This document shows, in pieces, positions 8,419-15,819 of a DNA stretch of 55,047 nt. Each line of letters starts with the position of its first letter. The stretch's first letter is position 1. The stretch is from an uncultured Aquimonas sp. Lineage in GTDB: Bacteria > Pseudomonadota > Gammaproteobacteria > Xanthomonadales > Xanthomonadaceae. The notes beneath the pieces are model-generated. The model saw only the letters and a program-made list of their open reading frames with translations. It had not been told where the DNA came from and ran no database searches. The stretch is from NCBI RefSeq assembly GCF_937888285.1, contig NZ_CALART010000074.1, forward strand, positions 1 to 55,047, given 5' to 3'. Made by a program: the position numbers and the translations under genes.

Positions 8419-8940
8419 ATCAATACCGAAAAGCTGAACCGCAAGAACCACGAAATCCGGGTGCCGCGCGTGCGCGTCATCGGTGCCGAAGGCGAGAACA
8501 TCGGCGTTCTGAGCCGCGACGAAGCCCTGCGCATGGCGCTGGACCTGGAGCTCGACCTGGTCGAGATCCAGCCCAATGTCGACCCGCCGGTCTGCCGCAT
8601 CATGGATTTCGGCAAGTTCCGCTTTGAGCAGCAGAAGAAGGCGAGTGCCGCCAAGAAGAAGCAGAAGCAGGTGGAGCTGAAGGAACTGAAGTTCCGCCCC
8701 ACCACCGATGTCGGCGACTACGCCATCAAGCTCCGCAACATCCGGCGCTTCCTCGAGGAAGGCGACAAGGTCAAGATCAACATCCGCTTCAAGGGTCGTG
8801 AAATGGCCCACCAGGAGCTCGGTCTGGCGATGGCTGCCAAGATCGAGGCCGACCTGGGCGACGAGGTGGTCATCGAGCAGCGCCCGCGCCTCGAAGGCCG
8901 CCAGATGGTGATGATGATCGCGCCCAAGAAGAAGCAGTAA
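8419..8940 (+). CDS. infC: Translation initiation factor IF-3 (ATC start codon)
   Basis: IF-3 binds the 30S subunit, keeps it free of 50S and discriminates against non-AUG start codons. The frame begins (M)NTEKLNRKNHEIRVPRVRVI, which matches the family N-terminus, and the only codon at that point is ATC at 8419. A GGAG at 8407-8410, eight bases upstream, sits at ideal spacing. The GTG at 8461 would delete the conserved first 14 residues. Rare AUU/AUC-type starts in infC are known from E. coli and relatives and let IF-3 repress its own synthesis. Product is 173 residues, normal length. Downstream is a strong hairpin, so rpmI-rplT probably have their own promoter. Confidence 0.95.
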   Translation: MNTEKLNRKNHEIRVPRVRVIGAEGENIGVLSRDEALRMALDLELDLVEIQPNVDPPVCRIMDFGKFRFEQQKKASAAKKKQKQVELKELKFRPTTDVGDYAIKLRNIRRFLEEGDKVKINIRFKGREMAHQELGLAMAAKIEADLGDEVVIEQRPRLEGRQMVMMIAPKKKQ

Positions 8941-8962
8941 GCGTCTTCGAGCAAGACCGCGC

Positions 8963-8990
8963 AGGCCCCGGCCGTTACCGGCCGGGGCCT
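8963..8990 (+). terminator. Strong hairpin after infC
   Basis: A perfect 12-bp stem, AGGCCCCGGCCG paired with CGGCCGGGGCCT around a TTAC loop, starts 22 bases after the infC stop. The following bases (TGCGCTT) are only weakly T-rich, so efficiency is uncertain. Confidence 0.55.
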
Positions 8991-9314
8991 TGCGCTTCAA
9001 GGGATCCCCGCGCAGGAGGCGGCGGGAGCGGGCCGGGGCCATGCAGTCCCGGAGCGCGCGCAGGGCGGGCAGGAGCCCGCGGCTGACGTACCCGGTTCGC
9101 CGGGGTCTTTGCCGGTCGCGGCAGTTTGGCGATCGGCGCCTTTGCGGTGCAGCGATGCACTCGCGCAGGCCTTTCCGCCCGGATCACGGTGCTGCCGTGA
9201 GGCGGGCTACAAGCGCGGGATGTGCTCCACAAGCGATGCGGTCGCAGACCTCATCCGCGCATCCCGGGTATCCAAGATCGCAGCGGTCCGCCGCTGCATG
9301 CAAAGGAGTTTCCC
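8991..9314. other. Non-coding spacer between infC and rpmI
   Basis: About 320 GC-rich bases with no frame that resembles a protein on either strand. Only small hairpins are seen (for example CACGG/CCGTG at 9185-9199). It probably holds the promoter and leader of rpmI-rplT, where L20 autoregulation acts in other bacteria, but I cannot point to a specific element. Confidence 0.5.
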
Positions 9315-9512
9315 ATGCCCAAGATCAAGACCAATCGGGCTGCCGCGAAGCGTTTCCGCAAGACCGCCTCCGGCAAGTTCAAGTGTGGCCATGCGTTCAA
9401 GAGCCACATCCTGACCAAGAAGTCGACCAAGCGTAAGCGTGGTCTGCGCGCCACCAACCACGTTCGTGCGGAGGACGCGGGTCGCGTCCAGCGCATGCTC
9501 CCGTACCTCTAA
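9315..9512 (+). CDS. rpmI: 50S ribosomal protein L35
   Basis: A 65-residue, very basic protein beginning MPKIKTNRAAAKRFRKT and ending VQRMLPYL, the complete L35 pattern. AAAGGAG at 9302-9308 supports the ATG at 9315. The frame is open further upstream but without family similarity. It is 15 bases ahead of rplT. Confidence 0.98.
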   Translation: MPKIKTNRAAAKRFRKTASGKFKCGHAFKSHILTKKSTKRKRGLRATNHVRAEDAGRVQRMLPYL

Positions 9513-9527
9513 GGGAGGATCGCAACC

Positions 9528-9884
9528 ATGGCACGAGTCAAGCGTGGCGTTACCGCCCGTCGTCGTCACAAGTCCGTTCTCGCGCGTGCGAAGGGTTACT
9601 ACAACGCCCGCCGCAAGGTGTTCCGCGTTGCCAAGCAGGCCGTTACCAAGGCCGGCCAGTACGCCTACATCGGCCGCAAGCAGCGCAAGCGTCAGTTCCG
9701 CGCCCTGTGGATCGTCCGCATCAATGCGGCGGCCCGCCAGTTCGGTCTGTCCTACAGCCGCATGATGAACGGCCTGAAGAAGGCCAGCATCAGCCTCGAC
9801 CGCAAGGTCCTGGCCGACCTGGCCGTGCACGATCTGCCGGCGTTTGGTGCGCTGGCCGAGAAGGCCAAGGGCGCACTGGCCTAA
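9528..9884 (+). CDS. rplT: 50S ribosomal protein L20
   Basis: Early assembly 23S rRNA-binding protein; in E. coli it also represses rpmI-rplT translation. The 118-residue product begins MARVKRGVTARRRHK and contains the conserved YNARRKVFRVAKQAV and LWIVRINAAAR blocks. GGAGG lies just upstream of the ATG. Coupled to rpmI; a terminator-like hairpin follows at 9928. Confidence 0.98.
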   Translation: MARVKRGVTARRRHKSVLARAKGYYNARRKVFRVAKQAVTKAGQYAYIGRKQRKRQFRALWIVRINAAARQFGLSYSRMMNGLKKASISLDRKVLADLAVHDLPAFGALAEKAKGALA

Positions 9885-9927
9885 GGCCGGAGCGTTCGAC
9901 ATCCCGCGGTGTTCGCATCGCGGCTCT

Positions 9928-9965
9928 CCTGTGGGGAAGGGCATGCTCTTCCCCACAGGCGTTTT
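9928..9965 (+). terminator. Intrinsic terminator between rplT and pheS
   Basis: A 12-bp perfect stem (CCTGTGGGGAAG with CTTCCCCACAGG) closes an eight-base loop and is followed by CGTTTT. It lies 44 bases after rplT and 118 before pheS. In enterobacteria an attenuator with a Phe-rich leader occupies this place; no Phe-rich leader peptide is visible here. Confidence 0.75.
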
Positions 9966-10082
9966 CAGGGTCGGGGTTTGCAAGGGGCTTGGCGCGCAGC
10001 GCCGCCCGAGGCAGGCTTGCCGACCCACGCCCCGGGCCTCGCGCCCGGGCCAGGCCCGCGAACGCGGGCGCCGTCACGAGCG

Positions 10083-11084
10083 ATGAGCATGAGCGAGTTG
10101 GAAGCGCAGGCGCAGAGCGCCGCGAACGAGATCGAACAGGCCGAGAGCATCGACGCGCTGGATGCCATCCGCGTGCGCCTGCTGGGCAAAGCGGGCCTGA
10201 TCACCGAACAGTTGAAGCGGCTGGGCGCGCTGGGTCCGGAGGCGCGCAAGGCCGCCGGTGCGGAGGTCAATCGCATCAAGCAGGCGCTGACCGATGCCAT
10301 CGGTGCGCGCCGTGCGCTGCTGGAGAAGGCCGCACTGGATGCGCGTCTTGCCTCCGAGCGCATCGACGTCAGCCTGCCCGGCCGAGGCGCCCGCGCCGGC
10401 AGCCTGCATCCGGTCGCACGCGCCGCCGAGCGCATCGCCGGCATCTTCGCGCGCATGGGCTACGAGCTGGCCGACGGCCCTGAGATCGAGGACGACTGGC
10501 ACAACTTCGAAGCGTTGAACTTCCCGCCGCACCACCCTGCGCGGGCCATGCACGACACCTTCTACTTTCCGGACGGTCGCCTGCTGCGCACCCACACCTC
10601 GCCGGTGCAGGTGCGCTACATGCGCGAGCGCCAGCCGCCCTTCCGCATGATCGCGATCGGCAAGGTCTACCGTTCGGATTCCGACCAGACCCACTCGCCG
10701 ATGTTCCACCAGATGGAGGGGCTGCTGATCGACGAGACCAGCACCTTCGCCGATCTCAAGGGCACGCTGAAGCAGTTCGTCGACGCCTTCTTCGAGCGCG
10801 ACTTCGCGATGCGCTTCCGCCCGAGCTACTTCCCCTTCACCGAGCCCTCGGCCGAGGTCGACATTCGCTGGGATCGCGAGGACGGCAGCGAGCGGTGGCT
10901 GGAGGTGCTGGGCTGCGGCATGGTGCATCCGAACGTGCTGCGTGCCTGCGGTATCGATCCCGAGCGCTACACCGGCTTCGCCTTCGGCATCGGCATCGAG
11001 CGCTTCGCCATGCTGCGCTACGGCGTCGGCGACCTGCGCAGCTTCTTCGAGAACGACGCGCGGTTCCTCGCCCAGTTCGCCTGA
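10083..11084 (+). CDS. pheS: Phenylalanine--tRNA ligase alpha subunit
   Basis: Catalytic subunit of the alpha2-beta2 PheRS. The 333-residue product has an N-terminal coiled coil (SELEAQAQSAANEIEQAES), then the class II catalytic core with motif 2 GKVYRSDSDQTHSPMFHQ and motif 3 FAFGIGIERFAML. The start at 10083 is preferred because the upstream open frame is low-complexity non-coding sequence; ATG at 10089 is an equal alternative. pheT follows after 86 bases that contain a dispersed repeat copy. Confidence 0.97.
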   Translation: MSMSELEAQAQSAANEIEQAESIDALDAIRVRLLGKAGLITEQLKRLGALGPEARKAAGAEVNRIKQALTDAIGARRALLEKAALDARLASERIDVSLPGRGARAGSLHPVARAAERIAGIFARMGYELADGPEIEDDWHNFEALNFPPHHPARAMHDTFYFPDGRLLRTHTSPVQVRYMRERQPPFRMIAIGKVYRSDSDQTHSPMFHQMEGLLIDETSTFADLKGTLKQFVDAFFERDFAMRFRPSYFPFTEPSAEVDIRWDREDGSERWLEVLGCGMVHPNVLRACGIDPERYTGFAFGIGIERFAMLRYGVGDLRSFFENDARFLAQFA

Positions 11085-11093
11085 GGCGAACTG

Positions 11094-11121
11094 CGGGATT
11101 CGGGATTGGGGATTCGGGATT
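11094..11121. repeat. Dispersed repeat between pheS and pheT
   Basis: GGGATTCGGGATTGGGGATTC-type units inserted in an otherwise tight two-gene operon. Confidence 0.8.
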
Positions 11122-11170
11122 TGTAAGCCGCAGCGGGTCAGGCTCGCGCGGCCTTTGATGGACACAGGCA

Positions 11171-13594
11171 ATGAAGTTTTCCGAGAACTGGCTGCGCGAA
11201 CACGTCACCGTCCAAGCCTCGCGCGAGGAACTCGCGGCCAGGCTGACCGCGATCGGGCTGGAGGTCGAAGAGATCACCGCGCTGGGTGAGGGCCTGGCCG
11301 GCGTGATCGTCGCGCAGATCGTGGACTGCGCCCGCCATCCCGAGGCCGATCGCCTGCAGGTCTGCACGGTCGATACCGGCAGCGGCACGGTGCAGATCGT
11401 CTGCGGTGCGCCGAACGCGCGGCCAGGGCTCAAGGCCCCGCTGGCCACCGTTGGCGCCGAGCTGCCGGGCGGGCTCACGATCAAGCCGGCCAAGCTGCGC
11501 GGCGTGGAGAGCTTCGGCATGCTGTGCTCGGCCAAGGAGCTCGGCGTCGATGCCGACGCTTCTGGCCTGATGGAGCTGCCGGCCGATGCCCCCGTAGGCG
11601 CGGCCTTCGCCGATTTCCTTGGCCTGCCCGACGCCAGCATCGAGATCAAGCTGACTCCGAACCGCGCCGACTGCTTCGGCGTGCGCGGCATCGCCTACGA
11701 CGTGGCCGCCGTTCTGGGGGCGAACGTCACTCCGCTGGATGTGCCGGCCGCTGCGGTCGAAAGCGCCGATGCACTCACGCTTGAATTGAATGCGGGCGCC
11801 GCCGCACCGCGCTACTGCGGCCGCGTCATCGAAGGTGTCGATGCCGCAGCGCCCACGCCGCTGTGGATGGCCGAGCGCCTGCGCCGCTCCGGCATCCGCC
11901 CGATCAGCCTGCTGGTCGACGTCACCCAGTACGTGATGCTGGAGCTGGGCCAGCCCATGCACGCCTTCGATCGCGCCACGCTGAAGGGGCCGGTCGGCGT
12001 GCGCGCTGCGCGTGCGGGCGAAACCTTGAAGCTGCTGGACGAGCGCGAGGTCACGCTGGACGAGGGCTTCCTCGTCATCACCGACGCCGACCGCGCGGTC
12101 GCGCTGGCCGGCGTGATGGGCGGCTGGGACACCCGCGTCACCACCGACAGCCGCAGCGTGTTCCTGGAGAGCGCCCACTTCGCGCCCGAGGCCATCATCG
12201 GCCGCGCCCGCAAGCTGGGCATGCACACCGATGCCTCGCACCGCTTCGAGCGCGGCGTCGATCCGGAGCTGCCGCGACTGGCGCTGGAGCGCGCGACCCA
12301 GCTGATCCTGGCGCATGCCGGCGGCAGCGCCGGTCCGGTGACGGAAGCGTCATTGCCCGAACATCTGGCCCTGCCGAAGGCGGTGCGCCTGCGTCGTGCG
12401 CGGCTGGCGCGCGTGCTTGGCGTGCATATCGCCGATGCCGAGGTCGAGCGCATCCTGCGCGCGCTGGGCATGCAGGTCGAAGCCTTCGACGGTGCTGCGG
12501 ATGAGCCTGTCGATGCCCTGCGTGGCTTGCACATCGGCGGCGGCTGGTGGGTGACCCCGCCCTCGCGGCGTTTCGACATCGCCATCGAGGAAGACCTGAT
12601 CGAAGAGGTCGTGCGCATCCACGGCTACGAGGCCATCCCGACCAGCACGCCGACCGGCGCGATTCCGCTGGCGATGCCCAGCGAAACGCGGCTGGGCGAG
12701 GGTGAGCTGCGCCGCGCCCTTGCCGGCCGCGGCTATCGCGAGACGATCTGCTTCGCCTTCGTCGAGCAGGCGCTGCTCGATCGCTGGGGTCAGGCGGAGG
12801 GCGCGATCGCGCTGGCCAATCCGCTGAGCGCCGAGCTGGCGGTGATGCGCACCGGCCTGCTGCCCGGCCTGGTGCAGGCGCTGGCCCACAACCGCGACCG
12901 CCAGGACGCGCGGCCGCGGCTGTTCGAGCTCGGGCGAGTGTTCTGCCAGGGCGAGTCAGGCCCTATCGAGACCCTGCGAGTCGCCGCCGCCGCCTGCGGT
13001 CGCGCCGAGGCCGAGCAGTGGGGCTTGCCGGCTCGCGCGCTCGATTTCTTCGACGTCAAGGCGGACCTGGAATCGCTGCTGGCCCTGTCCGGAAATCCTG
13101 CGCGCGCCGAGTTCCGTCCGACTACGGCCGGCTTCATGCACCCGGGGCGTGCCGCTGATGTCTGGCTCGAGGGCCGCTGCATCGGCTGGATTGGCCACCT
13201 GCACCCGGCACTGGCGAAGGCGCTCGACCTCGACGAGGAGGTGGTGGCGTTCGAGCTCGAGCTTTCACCGGTGCTGGTTCGCGAGCTGCCGCGCGCCCAG
13301 CCAGTCTCGCGCTTCCCCTCCGTTCGTCGGGATATCGCCGTGCTCGTCGCCGAGCAGCACCCGTGGTCTGCCCTTCACGACTGCCTGCAGAACGCGCTGG
13401 AGGGCCGCGTACAGGGCATCCAGCTGTTCGATGTCTATCAGGGGAAGGGGGTCGAGCCGGGCTTCCGAAGCCTCGCTATAGGCTTGATTTTGCAGGACGT
13501 TTCACGCACCCTCACGGATCAGGATGCGGATCAGGCCATCGCCGATGCGGTGGCGGCGCTGTCCAGGACGTTCGGCGCCACGCTCAGGGGGTGA
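11171..13594 (+). CDS. pheT: Phenylalanine--tRNA ligase beta subunit
   Basis: The 807-residue partner of PheS. Domains in order: N-terminal MKFSENWLREHV, EMAP/tRNA-binding OB fold (VIVAQIVDCARHPEADRLQVC, about residues 45-160), the B3/B4 editing domain (NRADCFGVRGIAYDV onward), the B5 domain, the catalytic-like core, and the C-terminal FDX-ACB anticodon-binding domain (SRFPSVRRDIAVLV). Complete. It ends one base before the ihfA ATG, so the two are translationally coupled. Confidence 0.97.
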   Translation: MKFSENWLREHVTVQASREELAARLTAIGLEVEEITALGEGLAGVIVAQIVDCARHPEADRLQVCTVDTGSGTVQIVCGAPNARPGLKAPLATVGAELPGGLTIKPAKLRGVESFGMLCSAKELGVDADASGLMELPADAPVGAAFADFLGLPDASIEIKLTPNRADCFGVRGIAYDVAAVLGANVTPLDVPAAAVESADALTLELNAGAAAPRYCGRVIEGVDAAAPTPLWMAERLRRSGIRPISLLVDVTQYVMLELGQPMHAFDRATLKGPVGVRAARAGETLKLLDEREVTLDEGFLVITDADRAVALAGVMGGWDTRVTTDSRSVFLESAHFAPEAIIGRARKLGMHTDASHRFERGVDPELPRLALERATQLILAHAGGSAGPVTEASLPEHLALPKAVRLRRARLARVLGVHIADAEVERILRALGMQVEAFDGAADEPVDALRGLHIGGGWWVTPPSRRFDIAIEEDLIEEVVRIHGYEAIPTSTPTGAIPLAMPSETRLGEGELRRALAGRGYRETICFAFVEQALLDRWGQAEGAIALANPLSAELAVMRTGLLPGLVQALAHNRDRQDARPRLFELGRVFCQGESGPIETLRVAAAACGRAEAEQWGLPARALDFFDVKADLESLLALSGNPARAEFRPTTAGFMHPGRAADVWLEGRCIGWIGHLHPALAKALDLDEEVVAFELELSPVLVRELPRAQPVSRFPSVRRDIAVLVAEQHPWSALHDCLQNALEGRVQGIQLFDVYQGKGVEPGFRSLAIGLILQDVSRTLTDQDADQAIADAVAALSRTFGATLRG

Positions 13595-13595
13595 C

Positions 13596-13895
13596 ATGGC
13601 ACTGACCAAGGCCGAGATGGCCGAAAAGCTGTTCGACGAAGTCGGCCTCAACAAACGTGAGGCCAAGGAGTTCGTCGATGCCTTCTTCGATGTGCTGCGC
13701 GATGCGCTGGAGACGGGGCACCAGGTGAAGCTGTCGGGTTTCGGCAACTTCGACCTGCGCAAGAAGAACCAGCGGCCTGGCCGCAATCCCAAGACCGGCG
13801 AGGAGATTCCGATCTCCGCTCGCACCGTGGTCACCTTCCGTCCGGGTCAGAAGCTGAAGGAGCGCGTGGAAGCCTATGCTGGATCCGGGCAGTAA
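13596..13895 (+). CDS. ihfA: Integration host factor alpha subunit
   Basis: DNA-bending nucleoid protein that pairs with IhfB. The 99-residue product has the full HU/IHF fold with the DNA-intercalating arm RPGRNPKTGEEIPI and the segment TVVTFRPGQKLKERV. The start MALTKAEMAEKLF at 13596 matches the family; the GGGGG of the pheT end can serve as ribosome-binding site. The pheT-ihfA-merR order is conserved in gammaproteobacteria. Its 3' end overlaps the next gene by 20 bases. Confidence 0.97.
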   Translation: MALTKAEMAEKLFDEVGLNKREAKEFVDAFFDVLRDALETGHQVKLSGFGNFDLRKKNQRPGRNPKTGEEIPISARTVVTFRPGQKLKERVEAYAGSGQ

Positions 13896-14241
13896 CGCCG
13901 AACTTCCGGCCATCCCGGCCAAGCGCTACTTCACCATCGGTGAGGTCAGCGAGCTTTGCCGCGTCAAGCCACACGTGCTTCGCTACTGGGAAACCGAGTT
14001 TCCCAGCCTGAAGCCCGTCAAGCGCCGCGGCAACCGCCGCTACTACCAGCGCCAGGACGTACTGACCATCCGCCAGATCCGCGCCCTGCTGTACGAAGAG
14101 GGCTTCACGATCACCGGCGCGCGCCAGCGTCTGGAGGCCGACGGACAGCGTCCCAGCCCTTTGGCGAATGACAGCTCGCTGCAATTCCTGCGCGAGGTGC
14201 GCATGGAGCTGGAAGCGGTGCTGGAGCTGCTGAGGTCCTGA
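13876..14241 (+). CDS. MerR family transcriptional regulator
   Basis: A 121-residue protein with an N-terminal MerR winged helix-turn-helix (YFTIGEVSELCRVKPHVLRYWE, residues about 16-37, then RRGNRRYYQRQDV) and a short C-terminal helix with no metal-binding cysteines. Small MerR proteins of this type follow ihfA in many gammaproteobacteria; the target is not established. The start overlaps ihfA by 20 bases, implying coupling. It is followed by a promoter-like site and tRNA-Pro. Confidence 0.9.
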   Translation: MLDPGSNAELPAIPAKRYFTIGEVSELCRVKPHVLRYWETEFPSLKPVKRRGNRRYYQRQDVLTIRQIRALLYEEGFTITGARQRLEADGQRPSPLANDSSLQFLREVRMELEAVLELLRS

Positions 14242-14277
14242 GACCGTCGACCGCGCAGCGAAGACCTCTGCGCAGCC

Positions 14278-14306
14278 GAGACAAGTCCAGAACTCTCGTC
14301 TATACT
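14278..14306 (+). promoter_or_regulatory. Likely promoter of tRNA-Pro
   Basis: GAGACA (14278-14283) and TATACT (14301-14306) are separated by exactly 17 bases and followed by a GC-rich discriminator (TGCGCGC) typical of stable-RNA promoters. Transcription would start about 60 bases before the tRNA. Confidence 0.55.
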
Positions 14307-14372
14307 TGCGCGCTCTGTGCGGTAGAGGCCCTAAGGCCCACACACGGATCGCGGTATTGATCGGAATCGCGT

Positions 14373-14449
14373 CGGGGCGTAGCGCAGCCTGGTAGCGCAT
14401 TTGCCTGGGGGGCAAAGGGTCGTCGGTTCAAATCCGGCCGCCCCGACCA
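14373..14449 (+). tRNA. tRNA-Pro (anticodon GGG)
   Basis: Seventy-seven bases fold into a complete cloverleaf: acceptor CGGGGCG paired with CGCCCCG, D-arm with GCGCAGCCTGGTAGCGC, anticodon stem TTTGC/GCAAA with loop CTGGGGG (anticodon GGG), T-arm with GGTTCAAATCC, discriminator A and an encoded CCA. It reads CCC and CCU proline codons. Confidence 0.97.
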
Positions 14450-14605
14450 TCCGATCCACCGCCTGCTTCAGATCCCTCCGCCCAAGACCACGCTGCGCCG
14501 AGCCTCGCGCGGCGTTCGCATGCGTCTGGTCGTCCCGTTTGCGCGGGCCCGTTTGCGACCAAGCCGCTACACTCGCGGGCTCCCTCAACGCAGCGAGCCC
14601 CAGTG

Positions 14606-15547
14606 ATGCGCACACTCTTCCCCGCAATCGAGCCTTACGCCAGCGGCGAGCTGGCGGTGTCCGAACGGCACACCCTGTATTTCGAAGAGTGCGGCAATCC
14701 CAAGGGCAAGCCGGTGGTGATGCTGCACGGCGGCCCGGGCGGCGGCTGCAGCGCGAAGATGCGGCAGTTCCACGACCCCGCGAAGTACCGCATCGTGCTG
14801 TTCGACCAGCGTGGCGCCGGCCGCTCGCGGCCGCATGCCGATCTGGTCGACAACACCACCTGGGACCTGGTCGCCGACATCGAGCGCCTGCGCGAGCACC
14901 TCGGCATCGAGCGCTGGCAGGTGTTCGGCGGCAGCTGGGGCTCGACCCTGGCGCTGGCCTATGCCGAAACCCATCCCGAGCGCGTCACCGAACTCGTGCT
15001 GCGCGGCATCTTCATGCTGCGGCGCTGGGAGCTGGAGTGGTTCTACCAGGAAGGCGCCTCGCGCCTGTTCCCGGATGCTTGGGACCAGTACCTGAAGCCC
15101 ATCCCCGAGGTCGAGCGCGCGGACCTGATCAGCGCCTACCACCGCAGACTCACCTCCAGCGACGCCGCGGTACGCGTGGCTGCCGCGCGCGCTTGGTCAG
15201 TGTGGGAGGCCGCCACCAGCTTCCTGCACCAGGACCCCGACTTCATCGCTTCGCACGAGGCCGATGATTTCGCGCTCGCCTTCGCGCGCATCGAGAGCCA
15301 CTACTTCGTCAACGGCGGCTTCTTCGAAGTCGAGGACCAGTTGCTGCGCGATGTTGGCCGCATCCGCCACATCCCGACCACGATCGTTCATGGCCGCTAC
15401 GACGTCGTCTGCCCGATCCAGAACGCCTGGGACCTGAAGCGCGCATTCCTGGAAGCCGAGCTGGTGATCACCGCCGACGCCGGGCATTCGGCCTTCGAGC
15501 CCGCCAATGTGGATGCGCTGGTGGCTGCGACCGAGCGGTATGGGTGA
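14606..15547 (+). CDS. pip: Proline iminopeptidase
   Basis: Alpha/beta hydrolase of family S33 that releases N-terminal proline from peptides. The 313-residue product has the oxyanion segment HGGPGGG (about 42-48), DQRGAGRS, the nucleophile elbow GGSWGSTLALAYA, the acid region HGRYDVVCP and the catalytic histidine in ADAGHSAFEP. The family start MRTLFPAIEPYASG favours ATG at 14606 over a GTG one codon earlier. Preceded by the tRNA-Pro gene at 157 bases and followed by repeats. Confidence 0.95.
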   Translation: MRTLFPAIEPYASGELAVSERHTLYFEECGNPKGKPVVMLHGGPGGGCSAKMRQFHDPAKYRIVLFDQRGAGRSRPHADLVDNTTWDLVADIERLREHLGIERWQVFGGSWGSTLALAYAETHPERVTELVLRGIFMLRRWELEWFYQEGASRLFPDAWDQYLKPIPEVERADLISAYHRRLTSSDAAVRVAAARAWSVWEAATSFLHQDPDFIASHEADDFALAFARIESHYFVNGGFFEVEDQLLRDVGRIRHIPTTIVHGRYDVVCPIQNAWDLKRAFLEAELVITADAGHSAFEPANVDALVAATERYG

Positions 15548-15550
15548 AGA

Positions 15551-15582
15551 GCCGGGATTGGGGATTCGGGATTGGGGATTCG
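15551..15582. repeat. Dispersed repeat after pip
   Basis: GGGATTGGGGATTCGGGATT-type units four bases after the pip stop. Confidence 0.8.
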
Positions 15583-15635
15583 CAAGGCAGCTCGCGTCAG
15601 CTTCTGCCTATCCTCAAATGCATCCGGCTTTTGAG

Positions 15636-15670
15636 CCCCTCTCCCCATGGGAGAGGGGTTGGGGTGAGGG
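15636..15670. repeat. REP-like palindrome (CCCCTCTCCC...GGGAGAGGGG)
   Basis: A 10-bp perfect inverted repeat around CAT, followed by the tail TTGGGGTGAGGG. Two related copies occur inside the pullulanase gene at 18767-18803 and 18826-18866. The rest of 15583-15819 shows no gene. Confidence 0.75.
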
Positions 15671-15819
15671 CCGGGCGGAGCGGAACTGACCCTCGCCTCA
15701 ATCCCGTAGCTGATGGACTTGTGGGCATCGCCCGAGCAAGTTGAGGAGCCCGCTGCGAGGCGACGTTTGAGTGAGCACATGTTGGGCGTCACCGACTCGC
15801 GCCCTTGTGCCCGCACATC

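Noticed and set aside
8991..9314. A small gene between infC and rpmI
   Set aside because: Open frames there are low-complexity and lack a ribosome-binding site or family similarity.
9885..10082. A Phe-rich leader peptide for pheST attenuation ahead of the terminator at 9928
   Set aside because: No short frame with several Phe codons is present; the hairpin is treated as a plain terminator of rpmI-rplT.
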